Shown: in pieces, positions 42,972-51,776 of the stretch
Position numbering within the stretch: position 1 is the stretch's first letter
Layout: every line of letters starts with the position of its first letter
Origin: Candidatus Chryseobacterium colombiense
Lineage (GTDB): Bacteria; Bacteroidota; Bacteroidia; Flavobacteriales; Weeksellaceae
Direction of reading: 5' to 3'
Length of the DNA: 64,000 nt
Assembly (NCBI GenBank): GCA_029203185.1
Contig: CP119310.1
Coordinates: 806,001-870,000 of the forward strand
Position numbers and translations under genes: made by a program
The notes under the pieces: generated by a model
What the model saw: only the letters and a program-made list of their open reading frames with translations
Databases searched by the model: none
Told to the model about the DNA's origin: nothing

Positions 42972-44519
42972 ATGAAAAATAAGAGATTTATATATAAAAG
43001 TGTTTCTGTTTTAATGCTTGCAGGAATTGGTTTGGGAGCTGTTTCTTGTAATAACAGTAATCTTGAAGATGTTCAGAATACAGGAACTTTCGATTCAAGC
43101 AACTATTTTCAGAATGAAGAACAAGCGTATTCTGGTCTTGTTGCCACCTATGATATGCTTAGAAAATATTCAGGAGGTTTTGAAAATATGGTGACATTTT
43201 TTAACGGAGCTTCGGATGATTTTTATTCAGGAGGAGGAAACTCTTCTGATGGTGCGGGAATTCAGGGATTTTCAAATTATTCTATAAATTCTGTCATTAT
43301 GCCTGCTAGTTATTGGAAGGATTATTATCAAGGAATTGCAAAAGCGAATTTATTATTAGACAGAATTCCTAATGCAAATATGAGTGACCAAACCAGAAAA
43401 AGATTTATTGCGGAAGCTAAAGTTTTGAGATCATTATATTATTTTGAATTACTCAGGATGTTTAAAAATATCCCGATGGTTTTAAAACCTATTTTGGTTA
43501 CAGACGACTATTATAATATTCCTCAAGCAAAACCCGAAGATGTTTATGCTCAAATAGAAGGTGATATTGTTTCAGCAATTAATGACCTTCCTATGACTAT
43601 TTCTTTTTCCAATAAAGCTGAATTGGGAAGAATTACACAAGGCTCAGCTCGTGCTATTTTAGGAAAAATTTATCTTTATGATAAAAAATATACTCTGGCT
43701 GCTGCTGAATTTGCTCAGGTAAATGGAACTCCTGGAGGAACTAGTCAGTATGGTTATAAATTGGTACCTAAATTTGCAGATCTTTGGGTAATTGATAATA
43801 AATTTACTTCAGAATCGATTTTAGAGGTAATGCATACTAACGGGAGTAATGCAGATTGGGGGTTCTGGGGAACAGGAAAAGACGAAGGAAATTCTGTTAA
43901 TCAAATGGTTGGTATTATTTCTTACGGGAAAGTAGATACTTCACCTGTTGTAAATACAGCTCCAAGTATTCATAAAGGTTGGGGCTTCAATCCAGCAACA
44001 GATGATTTATTTACATTCATGCAGGGAGATCCTCGCTTAGATGCCACAATTTTTAATGCTAAAGCTTTAGTACAGCAAAATAAAATTACATATTCTGCAG
44101 GTTTTAAGGACACTGGATATTTCTTAAACAAATATTTACCTCGAACAGAAGACGAAACGACTTTACCTGGAGTTGTTGAACTTAACTTCCGTCAAAATTA
44201 CATTGCCATCAGATTAGCAGATACCTATTTGATGGAAGCTGAAGCATTAGGGGGATCGGGCGCAAGAGCACAACAGTTATTGGATGCTGTAAGGTCAAGA
44301 GTTGGATTAACTTCAGTTCCGGTTTCTATGCAGGCAATTAAAGACGAAAGAAGAAGAGAGCTTGCAGGTGAAGGTCACAGATGGTTCGATTTGGTAAGAT
44401 GGGGTGATGCTCCTGCAAAATTAGGTTCAAGAGGATTTACGGCAGGCAAAAACGAAATACTTCCGATTCCTTTTAATGAACTTACAAATACAGCTTTAAA
44501 ACAAAACCCTAACTATTAA
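42972..44519 (+). CDS. SusD/RagB-like nutrient-binding lipoprotein
   Basis: The 515-residue surface lipoprotein has its lipobox cysteine at residue 26 (GAVSCNNSNLEDV). The SusD fold is seen in the N-terminal helical repeats (YSGLVATYDMLRKYSGG) and in ARAILGKIYLYDKKYTLAAAEFAQV, a TPR-like stretch. The C-terminal signature is DERRRELAGEGHRWFDLVRWG followed by LPIPFNEL-like sequence. It caps the SusC barrel and delivers glycans to it. It is followed 11 bases later by another lipoprotein gene. Confidence 0.96.
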   Translation: MKNKRFIYKSVSVLMLAGIGLGAVSCNNSNLEDVQNTGTFDSSNYFQNEEQAYSGLVATYDMLRKYSGGFENMVTFFNGASDDFYSGGGNSSDGAGIQGFSNYSINSVIMPASYWKDYYQGIAKANLLLDRIPNANMSDQTRKRFIAEAKVLRSLYYFELLRMFKNIPMVLKPILVTDDYYNIPQAKPEDVYAQIEGDIVSAINDLPMTISFSNKAELGRITQGSARAILGKIYLYDKKYTLAAAEFAQVNGTPGGTSQYGYKLVPKFADLWVIDNKFTSESILEVMHTNGSNADWGFWGTGKDEGNSVNQMVGIISYGKVDTSPVVNTAPSIHKGWGFNPATDDLFTFMQGDPRLDATIFNAKALVQQNKITYSAGFKDTGYFLNKYLPRTEDETTLPGVVELNFRQNYIAIRLADTYLMEAEALGGSGARAQQLLDAVRSRVGLTSVPVSMQAIKDERRRELAGEGHRWFDLVRWGDAPAKLGSRGFTAGKNEILPIPFNELTNTALKQNPNY

Positions 44520-44530
44520 TAAAATTAAAA

Positions 44531-45385
44531 ATGATAACCAAATATTTAAATAAAGGACTTTTGCTAGGGTCTGCGTTTTTTTTCTTAGCAAGCTGTTCAC
44601 CGGATAGTATTGATGGGGAAGGAAATGGTATTTCGCAGGGAACTTTAGATGCCTCATTTAAAGTTACTAAAACATCTGAAAATCATTATTTATTAAAAAG
44701 AAATTATAATAATTATATAAATTCAAGTTGGAATATTGATGATGATGGTTTTAATAATGGAAAAGGTGAGGAAAATCTTTTTCTTCCAGATGCAGGAACT
44801 TATGTTATTCAGCATAATGCAATTGGTATTGGAGGAGTTGTAGGTGGTACTGCAAGTGAAACAGTCGTTGTGCCAACCTCAGATCCGATTTCTGGTAATA
44901 TGATTTTAGGAGGAAGATTCGATACTCCAGATGAAGTTGCGAAATGGTCAATTCATAAAATCAGTACTTCAGGGGCTCAATGGGTTTTTGCTAACGGTAA
45001 AGCTACTATTGTTGCCAGTGGAAGTAATCAACAAGGTATTTATCAGGCTGTAAATGTAGTGGCGGGACAGAAATATTCAATTGATATGGTTGCTTCTTCA
45101 GATACACCTTTGGTAAATACATGGTTTGAAGTATATGTTTTAAATACAGCTCCGGTAACAGGAAATGATATTAGTGGAACTGTTTATAGAAATATCAATA
45201 CTTGGGACGGTTGTGGAACGAGTAAATTTAAAGGAAAAGTTTCATCTATAGGATGCAATACTTCTAAAAATGGTGGAATATATACAGCTACAACAACAGG
45301 AACTGTTTATCTGGAAATTAAATGCGGAGGAGGAACTGTTAATAGTTTAAGTATTGATAAAGTAGAATTCCGTAGAACTCAATAA
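44531..45385 (+). CDS. PUL surface lipoprotein, possible glycan-binding protein
   Basis: The 284-residue product has lipobox cysteine C22 (FLASCSPDS). The N-terminal part (residues about 35-120) ends with beta-rich sequence; the second half (about 130-280) reads as a jelly-roll carbohydrate-binding module: MILGGRFDTPDEVAKWSIHK, ANGKATIVASGSNQQGIYQAV, AGQKYSIDMVASSD, and a closing VYLEIKCGGGTV strand. Its place after susD is that of SusE/SusF-type surface glycan-binding proteins. No family is certain. It is co-transcribed with susD (11-base gap) and the GH30 gene (22-base gap). Confidence 0.8.
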   Translation: MITKYLNKGLLLGSAFFFLASCSPDSIDGEGNGISQGTLDASFKVTKTSENHYLLKRNYNNYINSSWNIDDDGFNNGKGEENLFLPDAGTYVIQHNAIGIGGVVGGTASETVVVPTSDPISGNMILGGRFDTPDEVAKWSIHKISTSGAQWVFANGKATIVASGSNQQGIYQAVNVVAGQKYSIDMVASSDTPLVNTWFEVYVLNTAPVTGNDISGTVYRNINTWDGCGTSKFKGKVSSIGCNTSKNGGIYTATTTGTVYLEIKCGGGTVNSLSIDKVEFRRTQ

Positions 45386-45407
45386 TCTTCACGAAAATTA
45401 AATTGAT

Positions 45408-46865
45408 ATGATTTCACAATATTCATATAGTTTCGTACTTAGAGGTGCTGCACTTTGCGGTGTAGCACTTCTTTCTTTTTTTAACTGCAGTAGTGCTGAT
45501 GTAACGGGAAATGTTGATAGTTCAGGAGGAAACGGAGACGCCTCTGGAGATCCAGTACAAGTTTGGTTAACAAAAGGAGATCAGTCGGTGAAACTACAGC
45601 AACAAAGTACAGCTTATTTTTCAGGAACTTCAAATACAGGAACGACAATAGAAGTAGATGCTTCACAGGTTTTCCAGAATATAGATGGATTTGGATATAC
45701 ACTTACAGGTGGAAGTGTTCAGGTAATCAATCAGCTGAATACAACCAAAAAGCAGGAGTTATTAAATGATCTATTCGGTAGTTCAGGAATTGGAGTGAGC
45801 TACCTAAGAATCAGCATTGGAGCTTCAGATTTGAACAGCGAGGTTTTTTCTTATGATGATCTTCCGGCGGGACAGACAGATCCTACGCTTTCTCAATTTA
45901 GTATCGTGAAAGACCAGGCAGTGATTCAGATGCTAAAAGACATTTTGATGATTAATCCCAATATTAAAATTTTGGCAACGCCTTGGTCACCTCCGGTTTG
46001 GATGAAAGATAATGGGAACAGTACAGGAGGAAGTCTAAAACCTGAATTTTATGGAACATATGCTCAATATTTTGTAAAATATATTCAGACAATGCAGGCT
46101 CAAGGAATTAAAATTGATGCCATTACTCCTCAAAACGAACCACTACATCCCGGGAATAATCCAAGTATGTATATGACTCCCGGAGATCAGGCAGCGTTTA
46201 TTAAGAATAATCTGGGACCGGCTTTCCAGGCGGCAAACATTACCACAAAAATCATTGCTTACGATCACAATTGTGACAATCCGGCTTATCCTTTGGCGGT
46301 TTTAAATGATGCTGCAGCAAACCCTTATGTAGACGGTTCTGCGTTCCATTTATATGCGGGAGACATTTCTGCATTGAGTACCGTTCACAATTTATTTCCC
46401 AATAAAAATGTATATTTTACTGAGCAATGGACGAGTTCTACAGGAAGTTTCTCAGGAGATTTGGACTGGCATATAAAAAACGTTATTATTGGTTCAATGA
46501 GAAACTGGAGTAAGACAGCACTGGAATGGAATGTAGCAAACGATGCCTCGTTTGGACCTCATACACCGGGTGGCTGTACACAATGTAAAGGAGCAATTAC
46601 CATTAATAGTGCGACAGCATATGACAAAAATGTGGCTTATTATATTATTGCCCATGCTTCCAAATTTGTCCCTGCAAATTCTCAGAGAATTGCTTCTACG
46701 CAACCAGATAACCTTTCAACGGTAGCTTTTAAAACACCTGCCGGAAAAACGGTTTTGATTGTTCAGAATAGTAATTCGACGGATAAAACATTCAATATTA
46801 AATACAACCAGAAAACAGCTTCTGTAAAGATTGCAGGAAGTTCCGTTGCAACCTATATTTTTTAA
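45408..46865 (+). CDS. GH30 family glycoside hydrolase lipoprotein
   Basis: The 485-residue protein has a lipobox-like signal (LLSFFNCSS, C27). The GH30 (beta/alpha)8 barrel shows TPWSPPVWMK, acid/base E244 in ITPQNEPLHPG, and nucleophile E339 in VYFTEQW. The C-terminal beta domain follows from about residue 430. Pairing with GH3 and GH16 suggests the endo-beta-1,6-glucanase or beta-glucosidase-type subfamilies (inference), acting at the cell surface. It lies between the lipoprotein and the GH3 gene with only 9-22 bases of spacing. A second GH30 is at 50173. Confidence 0.92.
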   Translation: MISQYSYSFVLRGAALCGVALLSFFNCSSADVTGNVDSSGGNGDASGDPVQVWLTKGDQSVKLQQQSTAYFSGTSNTGTTIEVDASQVFQNIDGFGYTLTGGSVQVINQLNTTKKQELLNDLFGSSGIGVSYLRISIGASDLNSEVFSYDDLPAGQTDPTLSQFSIVKDQAVIQMLKDILMINPNIKILATPWSPPVWMKDNGNSTGGSLKPEFYGTYAQYFVKYIQTMQAQGIKIDAITPQNEPLHPGNNPSMYMTPGDQAAFIKNNLGPAFQAANITTKIIAYDHNCDNPAYPLAVLNDAAANPYVDGSAFHLYAGDISALSTVHNLFPNKNVYFTEQWTSSTGSFSGDLDWHIKNVIIGSMRNWSKTALEWNVANDASFGPHTPGGCTQCKGAITINSATAYDKNVAYYIIAHASKFVPANSQRIASTQPDNLSTVAFKTPAGKTVLIVQNSNSTDKTFNIKYNQKTASVKIAGSSVATYIF

Positions 46866-46874
46866 AATAAAATC

Positions 46875-49097
46875 ATGAAGAGAATTTATTTCTTATTAGC
46901 ATTTACAGCATTTGGATTCAATATTTTCGGACAAAAGACAATTGACCAGAAAGTTACTGAGCTGTTGTCTAAAATGACACTGGAAGAAAAAGTAGGGCAG
47001 TTGGTTCAATATAGTGGTTTCGAATATGCAACTGGTCCTCAGAATTCTAATTCTGCAAGTGTTTTGAATGAAATAAAACAGGGAAAAGTCGGCTCCATGC
47101 TTAATGTGGCAGGAGCAGAAGAAACCAGAAAATTTCAGCAGCTCGCTTTGCAATCAAGGTTGAGAATTCCTTTATTGTTTGGTCAGGATGTTATTCATGG
47201 ATACAGAACCACATTTCCGGTAAATCTGGGACAGGCGGCAAGCTGGGATTTAGGATTAATTGAAAAATCAGAGAGAATTGCAGCAACCGAAGCTTCCGCT
47301 TATGGAATTCACTGGACTTTTGCGCCAATGGTAGATATTGCAAGAGATCCGAGATGGGGAAGAGTAATGGAAGGCTCTGGTGAAGATACGTATTTGGGAA
47401 CTCAGATCGGTTTGGCAAGAGTAAGGGGCTTTCAGGGAAAGGGACTTGGAAATCTTGACGCTATCATGGCCTGTGCAAAACATTTCGCAGCGTACGGAGC
47501 AGCAGTTGGCGGAAGAGACTACAATTCTGTAGATATGAGCTTAAGGCAACTGAACGAAACCTATTTACCACCTTTCAAAGCAGCTGCAGAAGCAGGTGTG
47601 GCTACTTTTATGAACTCTTTTAATGATATTAACGGAATTCCGGCAACAGCCAACAAATATATTCTGAGAGATTTATTAAAAGGCAAATGGAACTATAAAG
47701 GATTCGTAGTTTCAGATTGGGGCAGCATTGGTGAAATGGTTCCTCACGGATATGCAAAAGACAATAAAGAAGCCGCGGAGAAAGCAATTCTTGCAGGAAG
47801 TGATATGGATATGGAAAGCCGTGCTTATATGGCCGAACTTCCAAAGTTGGTGCAGGAGGGAAAAGTAGATCCGAAATTTATTGATGAGGCGGCAAGAAGA
47901 ATTCTGATCAAAAAGTTTGAAATGGGATTATTTGATGATCCTTACAGATTTAGTGATGAAAAGAGGCAAAAAGAACAGTTAAATAATCAGGAAAACAGGA
48001 AATTCGGAAGAGAATTTGGTTCAAAAAGTATTGTATTACTTAAAAACCAAAACAATATTTTACCTCTTTCAAGGTCTACCAAAACGATTGCGTTGATCGG
48101 TCCTTTCGGAAAAGAAACTTCTGCTAATCACGGATTCTGGTCAATTGCTTTCAAAGACGATAACCAGAGAATTATTACTCAGTTTGATGGAATTAAAAAC
48201 CAATTAGACAAAAATTCTACCTTATTATATGCAAAAGGAGCTAATGTTGATGATCAGGACAAATCGATGTTTGCAGAGGCTGTAGAAACAGCAAAAAAAG
48301 CAGACGTGGTGATCATGACTTTAGGTGAAGGTCCGGCAATGAGCGGGGAAGCGAAAAGCAGAAGCAATATTCATTTTTCTGGGGTTCAGGAAGATCTGTT
48401 AAAAGAAATTGCAAAAGCTGGGAAACCTATTGTGTTAATGATCAATGCAGGACGACCACTGGTTTTTGATTGGGCCGCAGATCATATTCCGGCGATTATG
48501 TATACATGGTGGTTGGGAACGGAAGCAGGAAATTCAATCGCGGATGTTCTTTTCGGAACAGTAAATCCGGGAGGAAAACTTCCAATGACATTCCCTAGAA
48601 CAGAAGGACAAATTCCTGTTTATTATAATCACTATAATACGGGAAGACCGGCGAAAAACAATACGGATAGGAATTATGTTTCTGCCTATATCGATTTGGA
48701 TAATGATCCGAAATTTCCGTTCGGTTTTGGGTTGAGCTATACTCAATTTAAATATTCTGATATGAACTTAAGCTCAATTAATCTTAAAGGAAATCAGACT
48801 TTAAAAATCAGTGTCAACGTTGCCAATACAGGAAAATATGATGGCGAAGAAGTGGTACAATTATACATCAGAGATTTATTTGGGAAAGTAGTAAGACCTG
48901 TAAAAGAACTAAAAAGCTTCCAGAAAGTTTTTATTAAAAAAGGAGAAAGTAAGACGGTTACTTTTAATCTGACTCCCGAAAATCTGAAATTCTACGATGA
49001 TGACCTGAATTTCGATTGGGAATCCGGTGAATTCGATATCATGATCGGGACAGATTCTCAAAATGTACAGACAAAAAGAATTAATTGGTCAAAATAA
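46875..49097 (+). CDS. bglX: GH3 beta-glucosidase, BglX-like
   Basis: The 740-residue exported enzyme has a signal peptide (ends FNIFGQ). The GH3 N-terminal barrel carries GQDVIHGYRTTFP and the nucleophile D281 in GFVVSDWGSIG. The C-terminal alpha/beta sandwich has the candidate acid/base E492 in MSGEAKSRSNI. A fibronectin type III-like domain (about 655-735, VNVANTGKYDGEEVVQLYIRD) closes the protein. It would release glucose from beta-linked oligosaccharides in the periplasm. It begins nine bases after the GH30 gene. Confidence 0.94.
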   Translation: MKRIYFLLAFTAFGFNIFGQKTIDQKVTELLSKMTLEEKVGQLVQYSGFEYATGPQNSNSASVLNEIKQGKVGSMLNVAGAEETRKFQQLALQSRLRIPLLFGQDVIHGYRTTFPVNLGQAASWDLGLIEKSERIAATEASAYGIHWTFAPMVDIARDPRWGRVMEGSGEDTYLGTQIGLARVRGFQGKGLGNLDAIMACAKHFAAYGAAVGGRDYNSVDMSLRQLNETYLPPFKAAAEAGVATFMNSFNDINGIPATANKYILRDLLKGKWNYKGFVVSDWGSIGEMVPHGYAKDNKEAAEKAILAGSDMDMESRAYMAELPKLVQEGKVDPKFIDEAARRILIKKFEMGLFDDPYRFSDEKRQKEQLNNQENRKFGREFGSKSIVLLKNQNNILPLSRSTKTIALIGPFGKETSANHGFWSIAFKDDNQRIITQFDGIKNQLDKNSTLLYAKGANVDDQDKSMFAEAVETAKKADVVIMTLGEGPAMSGEAKSRSNIHFSGVQEDLLKEIAKAGKPIVLMINAGRPLVFDWAADHIPAIMYTWWLGTEAGNSIADVLFGTVNPGGKLPMTFPRTEGQIPVYYNHYNTGRPAKNNTDRNYVSAYIDLDNDPKFPFGFGLSYTQFKYSDMNLSSINLKGNQTLKISVNVANTGKYDGEEVVQLYIRDLFGKVVRPVKELKSFQKVFIKKGESKTVTFNLTPENLKFYDDDLNFDWESGEFDIMIGTDSQNVQTKRINWSK

Positions 49098-49115
49098 TAA
49101 TAAAAGTTTAGATCT

Positions 49116-49139
49116 AAGAGCGGGATAAAACCCGCTTTT
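49116..49139 (+). terminator. Weak terminator after the PUL core
   Basis: AGCGGG and CCCGCT pair around ATAAAA and are followed by TTTT. It is a short stem and may only partly stop transcription; the GH16 and second GH30 genes lie beyond it. Confidence 0.6.
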
Positions 49140-49171
49140 GGCGGCAGAAAACATAAAAATTAAACTGTAGA

Positions 49172-49253
49172 TTTGTCATTCTGAAAGTGGAGAAACGAAT
49201 TGAAGAATCTATTTTAATTCATAATAGAGATTCTTCTTTATCAGAGTGACAAA
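49172..49253. repeat. REP-like intergenic palindrome
   Basis: TTTGTCATTCTGA and TCAGAGTGACAAA form the outer arms, and GAAGAATCTAT / ATAGAGATTCTTC the inner arms. It shares both words with the repeat at 36401-36504. It lies directly upstream of the GH16 gene, inside the PUL. Confidence 0.75.
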
Positions 49254-49275
49254 ATCAAATTTTAATTTTAAAATC

Positions 49276-50079
49276 ATGAGAGTAAAATATATTTTTCATT
49301 TAATTGTAGGAGGAACCCTGATCTTTTCATCATTGAATTGCACTTCAAATAAGCCTGATTCCAAAAGAAAACTGATCTGGAATGATGAATTTAATTATAA
49401 AGGATTACCAGATTCTTCCAAATGGAATTATGATGTGGGAGGGCATGGTTTTGGAAATGAAGAATCTCAGTTTTATACGAAAGACCGTCTGGAAAATGCA
49501 AGGGTAGAAAAAGGGAATTTAATCATAGAAGCACGAAAAGAAAACTGGGAAGAAAGCAAATATACTTCGGCAAGATTGCTTACAAAAGGAAAATTTGCCT
49601 TTCAGTACGGAACTGTTGAAGTAAGAGCTAAACTTCCTAAAGGTCGTGGAACCTGGCCCGCCATATGGATGCTGAGTGAAGACTTAAAAAAGTGGCCCAA
49701 TGACGGGGAAATAGACATTATGGAACATGTAGGATATAATCAGGGATTTATACATGCTTCCGTACATACAAAAAATTATAACCATGTAAAGGCCAACCAA
49801 AAAACGGATACGTTACAGGTAAAAGACGCCAGTGAAAAGTTTCATGTTTATAAAGCGGACTGGACTCCTGATAAAATTGATTTTTATATTGATGATAAGA
49901 AGTTCTTTTCTTATGAAAATGAAACTAAAACATATGAAACTTGGCCTTTTGATAAACCTTACTTTATCATTCTGAATCTCGCAGTTGGAGGATTATGGGG
50001 CGGAATAAAAGGTATTGATGACAGTATTTTTCCTCAGAAATATTATATAGACTATGTAAGAGTCTACCAAAATAAATAA
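49276..50079 (+). CDS. GH16 endo-beta-1,3-glucanase (laminarinase) lipoprotein
   Basis: The 267-residue product starts at the ATG at 49276; an upstream TTG at 49246 lies inside the palindromic repeat and is rejected. The lipobox cysteine is C22 (FSSLNCTS). The GH16 catalytic motif is GEIDIMEHVG, with E145 nucleophile, D147 and E150 acid/base, typical of laminarinases. LPKGRGTWPAIWML and the final VGGLWGGIKG strand also fit. It would cut beta-1,3-glucan at the cell surface. It is the first gene after the weak terminator and may have its own promoter, although none was recognised. Confidence 0.94.
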   Translation: MRVKYIFHLIVGGTLIFSSLNCTSNKPDSKRKLIWNDEFNYKGLPDSSKWNYDVGGHGFGNEESQFYTKDRLENARVEKGNLIIEARKENWEESKYTSARLLTKGKFAFQYGTVEVRAKLPKGRGTWPAIWMLSEDLKKWPNDGEIDIMEHVGYNQGFIHASVHTKNYNHVKANQKTDTLQVKDASEKFHVYKADWTPDKIDFYIDDKKFFSYENETKTYETWPFDKPYFIILNLAVGGLWGGIKGIDDSIFPQKYYIDYVRVYQNK

Positions 50080-50172
50080 TTATACATAAAGAAATTTTCC
50101 TCCTTTGGAGGATGGTAGAAATTCAAAATAATTTTTGACGCGGTGGTTAAATGTAAAACGAAGAAGAAATAA

Positions 50173-51612
50173 ATGAAAAAGCTAATTGTAAGTTGCTTTG
50201 TCATTGGAATAGCTTTCAATGCAAATGCACAACATTACTGGAAAAAAAATGCGGGTAAAACAGCCAGGGTATACCTTACCGATTCTAAGACCAATGAAAA
50301 AATGGCAGATAAAGGAACGGTTAAATTTGAAAAATTCGGACAGCCTAAAGAAACGGATGCCTGTATTTTTGTAGATCCGGATTTTAAATACCAGAAGCTG
50401 ATAGGAATAGGAGGAGCCATTACAGATGCTGCCGCAGAAACCTTTTATAAAATGCCTCAGAATAAGCAAAAGGAAATCCTTGAAGCCTATTACGGAAAAA
50501 ATGGATTAGGATATACTGTTGTCCGTACCAATATGAACTCTTGTGACTTCTCAAGCGATTCCTATACCTATGTTCAGGATAATGATACCTCTTTAAAAAC
50601 ATTCAATGTAGCACATGATGAAAAGTATAAAATTCCCATGATTAAAGAAGCTCAGAAAGCAATCGGGAAAGATTTTACCTTTTACTTTTCACCTTGGAGT
50701 CCACCGGCCTGGATGAAATCCAATCAAAGCTTATATAAAGGAGGAAGGTTAGAAAATCAGTATTATCAAACCTGGGCAGATTATTATGTAAAATTCATTA
50801 AAGAATACGAAAAAAGAGGAATCAATATTTGGGGACTGACTGTTCAGAATGAACCTATGGCAACACAGAGTTGGGAATCCTGTATTTATACAGCTGATGA
50901 AGAAGGAGAGTTTCTGAAGAATAATTTAGGTCCAACCCTATGGAAAAACGGATATAAAGTTAAGAAAGTAATGATTTGGGATCATAACAGGGATTTAATC
51001 TATCAGAGAGCCACTACTACCTTAGGAGATCCGGAAACAGCAAAATATGCATCAGGAATTGGTTATCACTGGTACGAAACATGGAATAATAAGACCCAGC
51101 TTTTTGATAATTTGGCAGAAACACAAAGAGCTTTTCCTGATAAGTTTCTAGCTTTTACAGAAGGCTGTAAAGAACAGTTTGATCTTTCTAAAATCTATGA
51201 TGTAAAATTGGGAGAATTATACGGTAGAAATATGATTAATGATTTCAATAAAGGAACAGCTCTATGGACAGACTGGAACGTACTTCTTGATGAAACCGGA
51301 GGACCAAATCATGTAGGGAATTTCTGCTTTGCCCCGATTATTGCCAATACCAAAACAGGAGAGGTTCATTATACCTATGAATACTATTATGTAGGGCATG
51401 TTTCAAAATTCATTAAGCCCAATGCGCAGAGAATTGGAAGCTCTTCTAATAGGGTAGCTTTAACGTCAACTACTTTTATGAATGAAAACGGACAATTGGT
51501 TACCGTAATCATGAATGATACGGACAATGATATCGATGCCAATTTATGGATCCAAGGAATGGCTGCCAAACTTGCTGCACCTGCACATTCTATACAGACC
51601 GTAATTTTATAG
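50173..51612 (+). CDS. Second GH30 family glycoside hydrolase
   Basis: The 479-residue exported enzyme has a signal peptide (ends NANAQ) and no lipobox, so unlike the first GH30 it is probably periplasmic or secreted. Catalytic residues are E227 in LTVQNEPMATQ and E330 in FLAFTEGCKEQ; SPWSPPAWMK is also present. Its sequence is well diverged from the 45408 enzyme (IGIGGAITDAAAE motif here versus a different N-terminal stretch), so the two may have different linkage preference. It is the last gene of the PUL. Confidence 0.92.
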   Translation: MKKLIVSCFVIGIAFNANAQHYWKKNAGKTARVYLTDSKTNEKMADKGTVKFEKFGQPKETDACIFVDPDFKYQKLIGIGGAITDAAAETFYKMPQNKQKEILEAYYGKNGLGYTVVRTNMNSCDFSSDSYTYVQDNDTSLKTFNVAHDEKYKIPMIKEAQKAIGKDFTFYFSPWSPPAWMKSNQSLYKGGRLENQYYQTWADYYVKFIKEYEKRGINIWGLTVQNEPMATQSWESCIYTADEEGEFLKNNLGPTLWKNGYKVKKVMIWDHNRDLIYQRATTTLGDPETAKYASGIGYHWYETWNNKTQLFDNLAETQRAFPDKFLAFTEGCKEQFDLSKIYDVKLGELYGRNMINDFNKGTALWTDWNVLLDETGGPNHVGNFCFAPIIANTKTGEVHYTYEYYYVGHVSKFIKPNAQRIGSSSNRVALTSTTFMNENGQLVTVIMNDTDNDIDANLWIQGMAAKLAAPAHSIQTVIL

Positions 51613-51638
51613 ATACTTCATATTAACATTTTTAATAA

Positions 51639-51669
51639 GTTTCGGCGGAGCCTTTGGCTCCGCCGAAAC
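51639..51669. other. Strong GC-rich hairpin at the end of the PUL
   Basis: GTTTCGGCGGAGCC and GGCTCCGCCGAAAC are perfect 14-base arms around TTT, unusually GC-rich for this DNA. There is no T run after it, so it is not a standard terminator. It starts 26 bases after the GH30 stop codon and could be an mRNA 3' stabiliser. Confidence 0.7.
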
Positions 51670-51712
51670 AATTTATAGATCTGATTATTATTAATTCAAT
51701 CAATTTCAAATT

Positions 51713-51744
51713 AACGAAAAAACCCATGTTTTAAACACGGGTTT
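51713..51744 (-). terminator. Terminator of fabI
   Basis: AAACCCATGT and ACACGGGTTT pair around TTTAA with one mismatch that becomes a G-U wobble on the minus strand; the AAAA run supplies the U tract. Confidence 0.75.
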
Positions 51745-51776
51745 ATATATTAAAAAGCTTTAAAAGCTAAAATAAA

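Noticed and set aside
46494..48746. Minus-strand open frames inside the GH30 and GH3 genes
   Set aside because: They are antisense frames of strongly conserved enzymes, with no conserved protein content.
49246..49275. Upstream TTG start for the GH16 gene
   Set aside because: It lies in the palindromic repeat, and the ATG at 49276 gives a proper lipoprotein signal.
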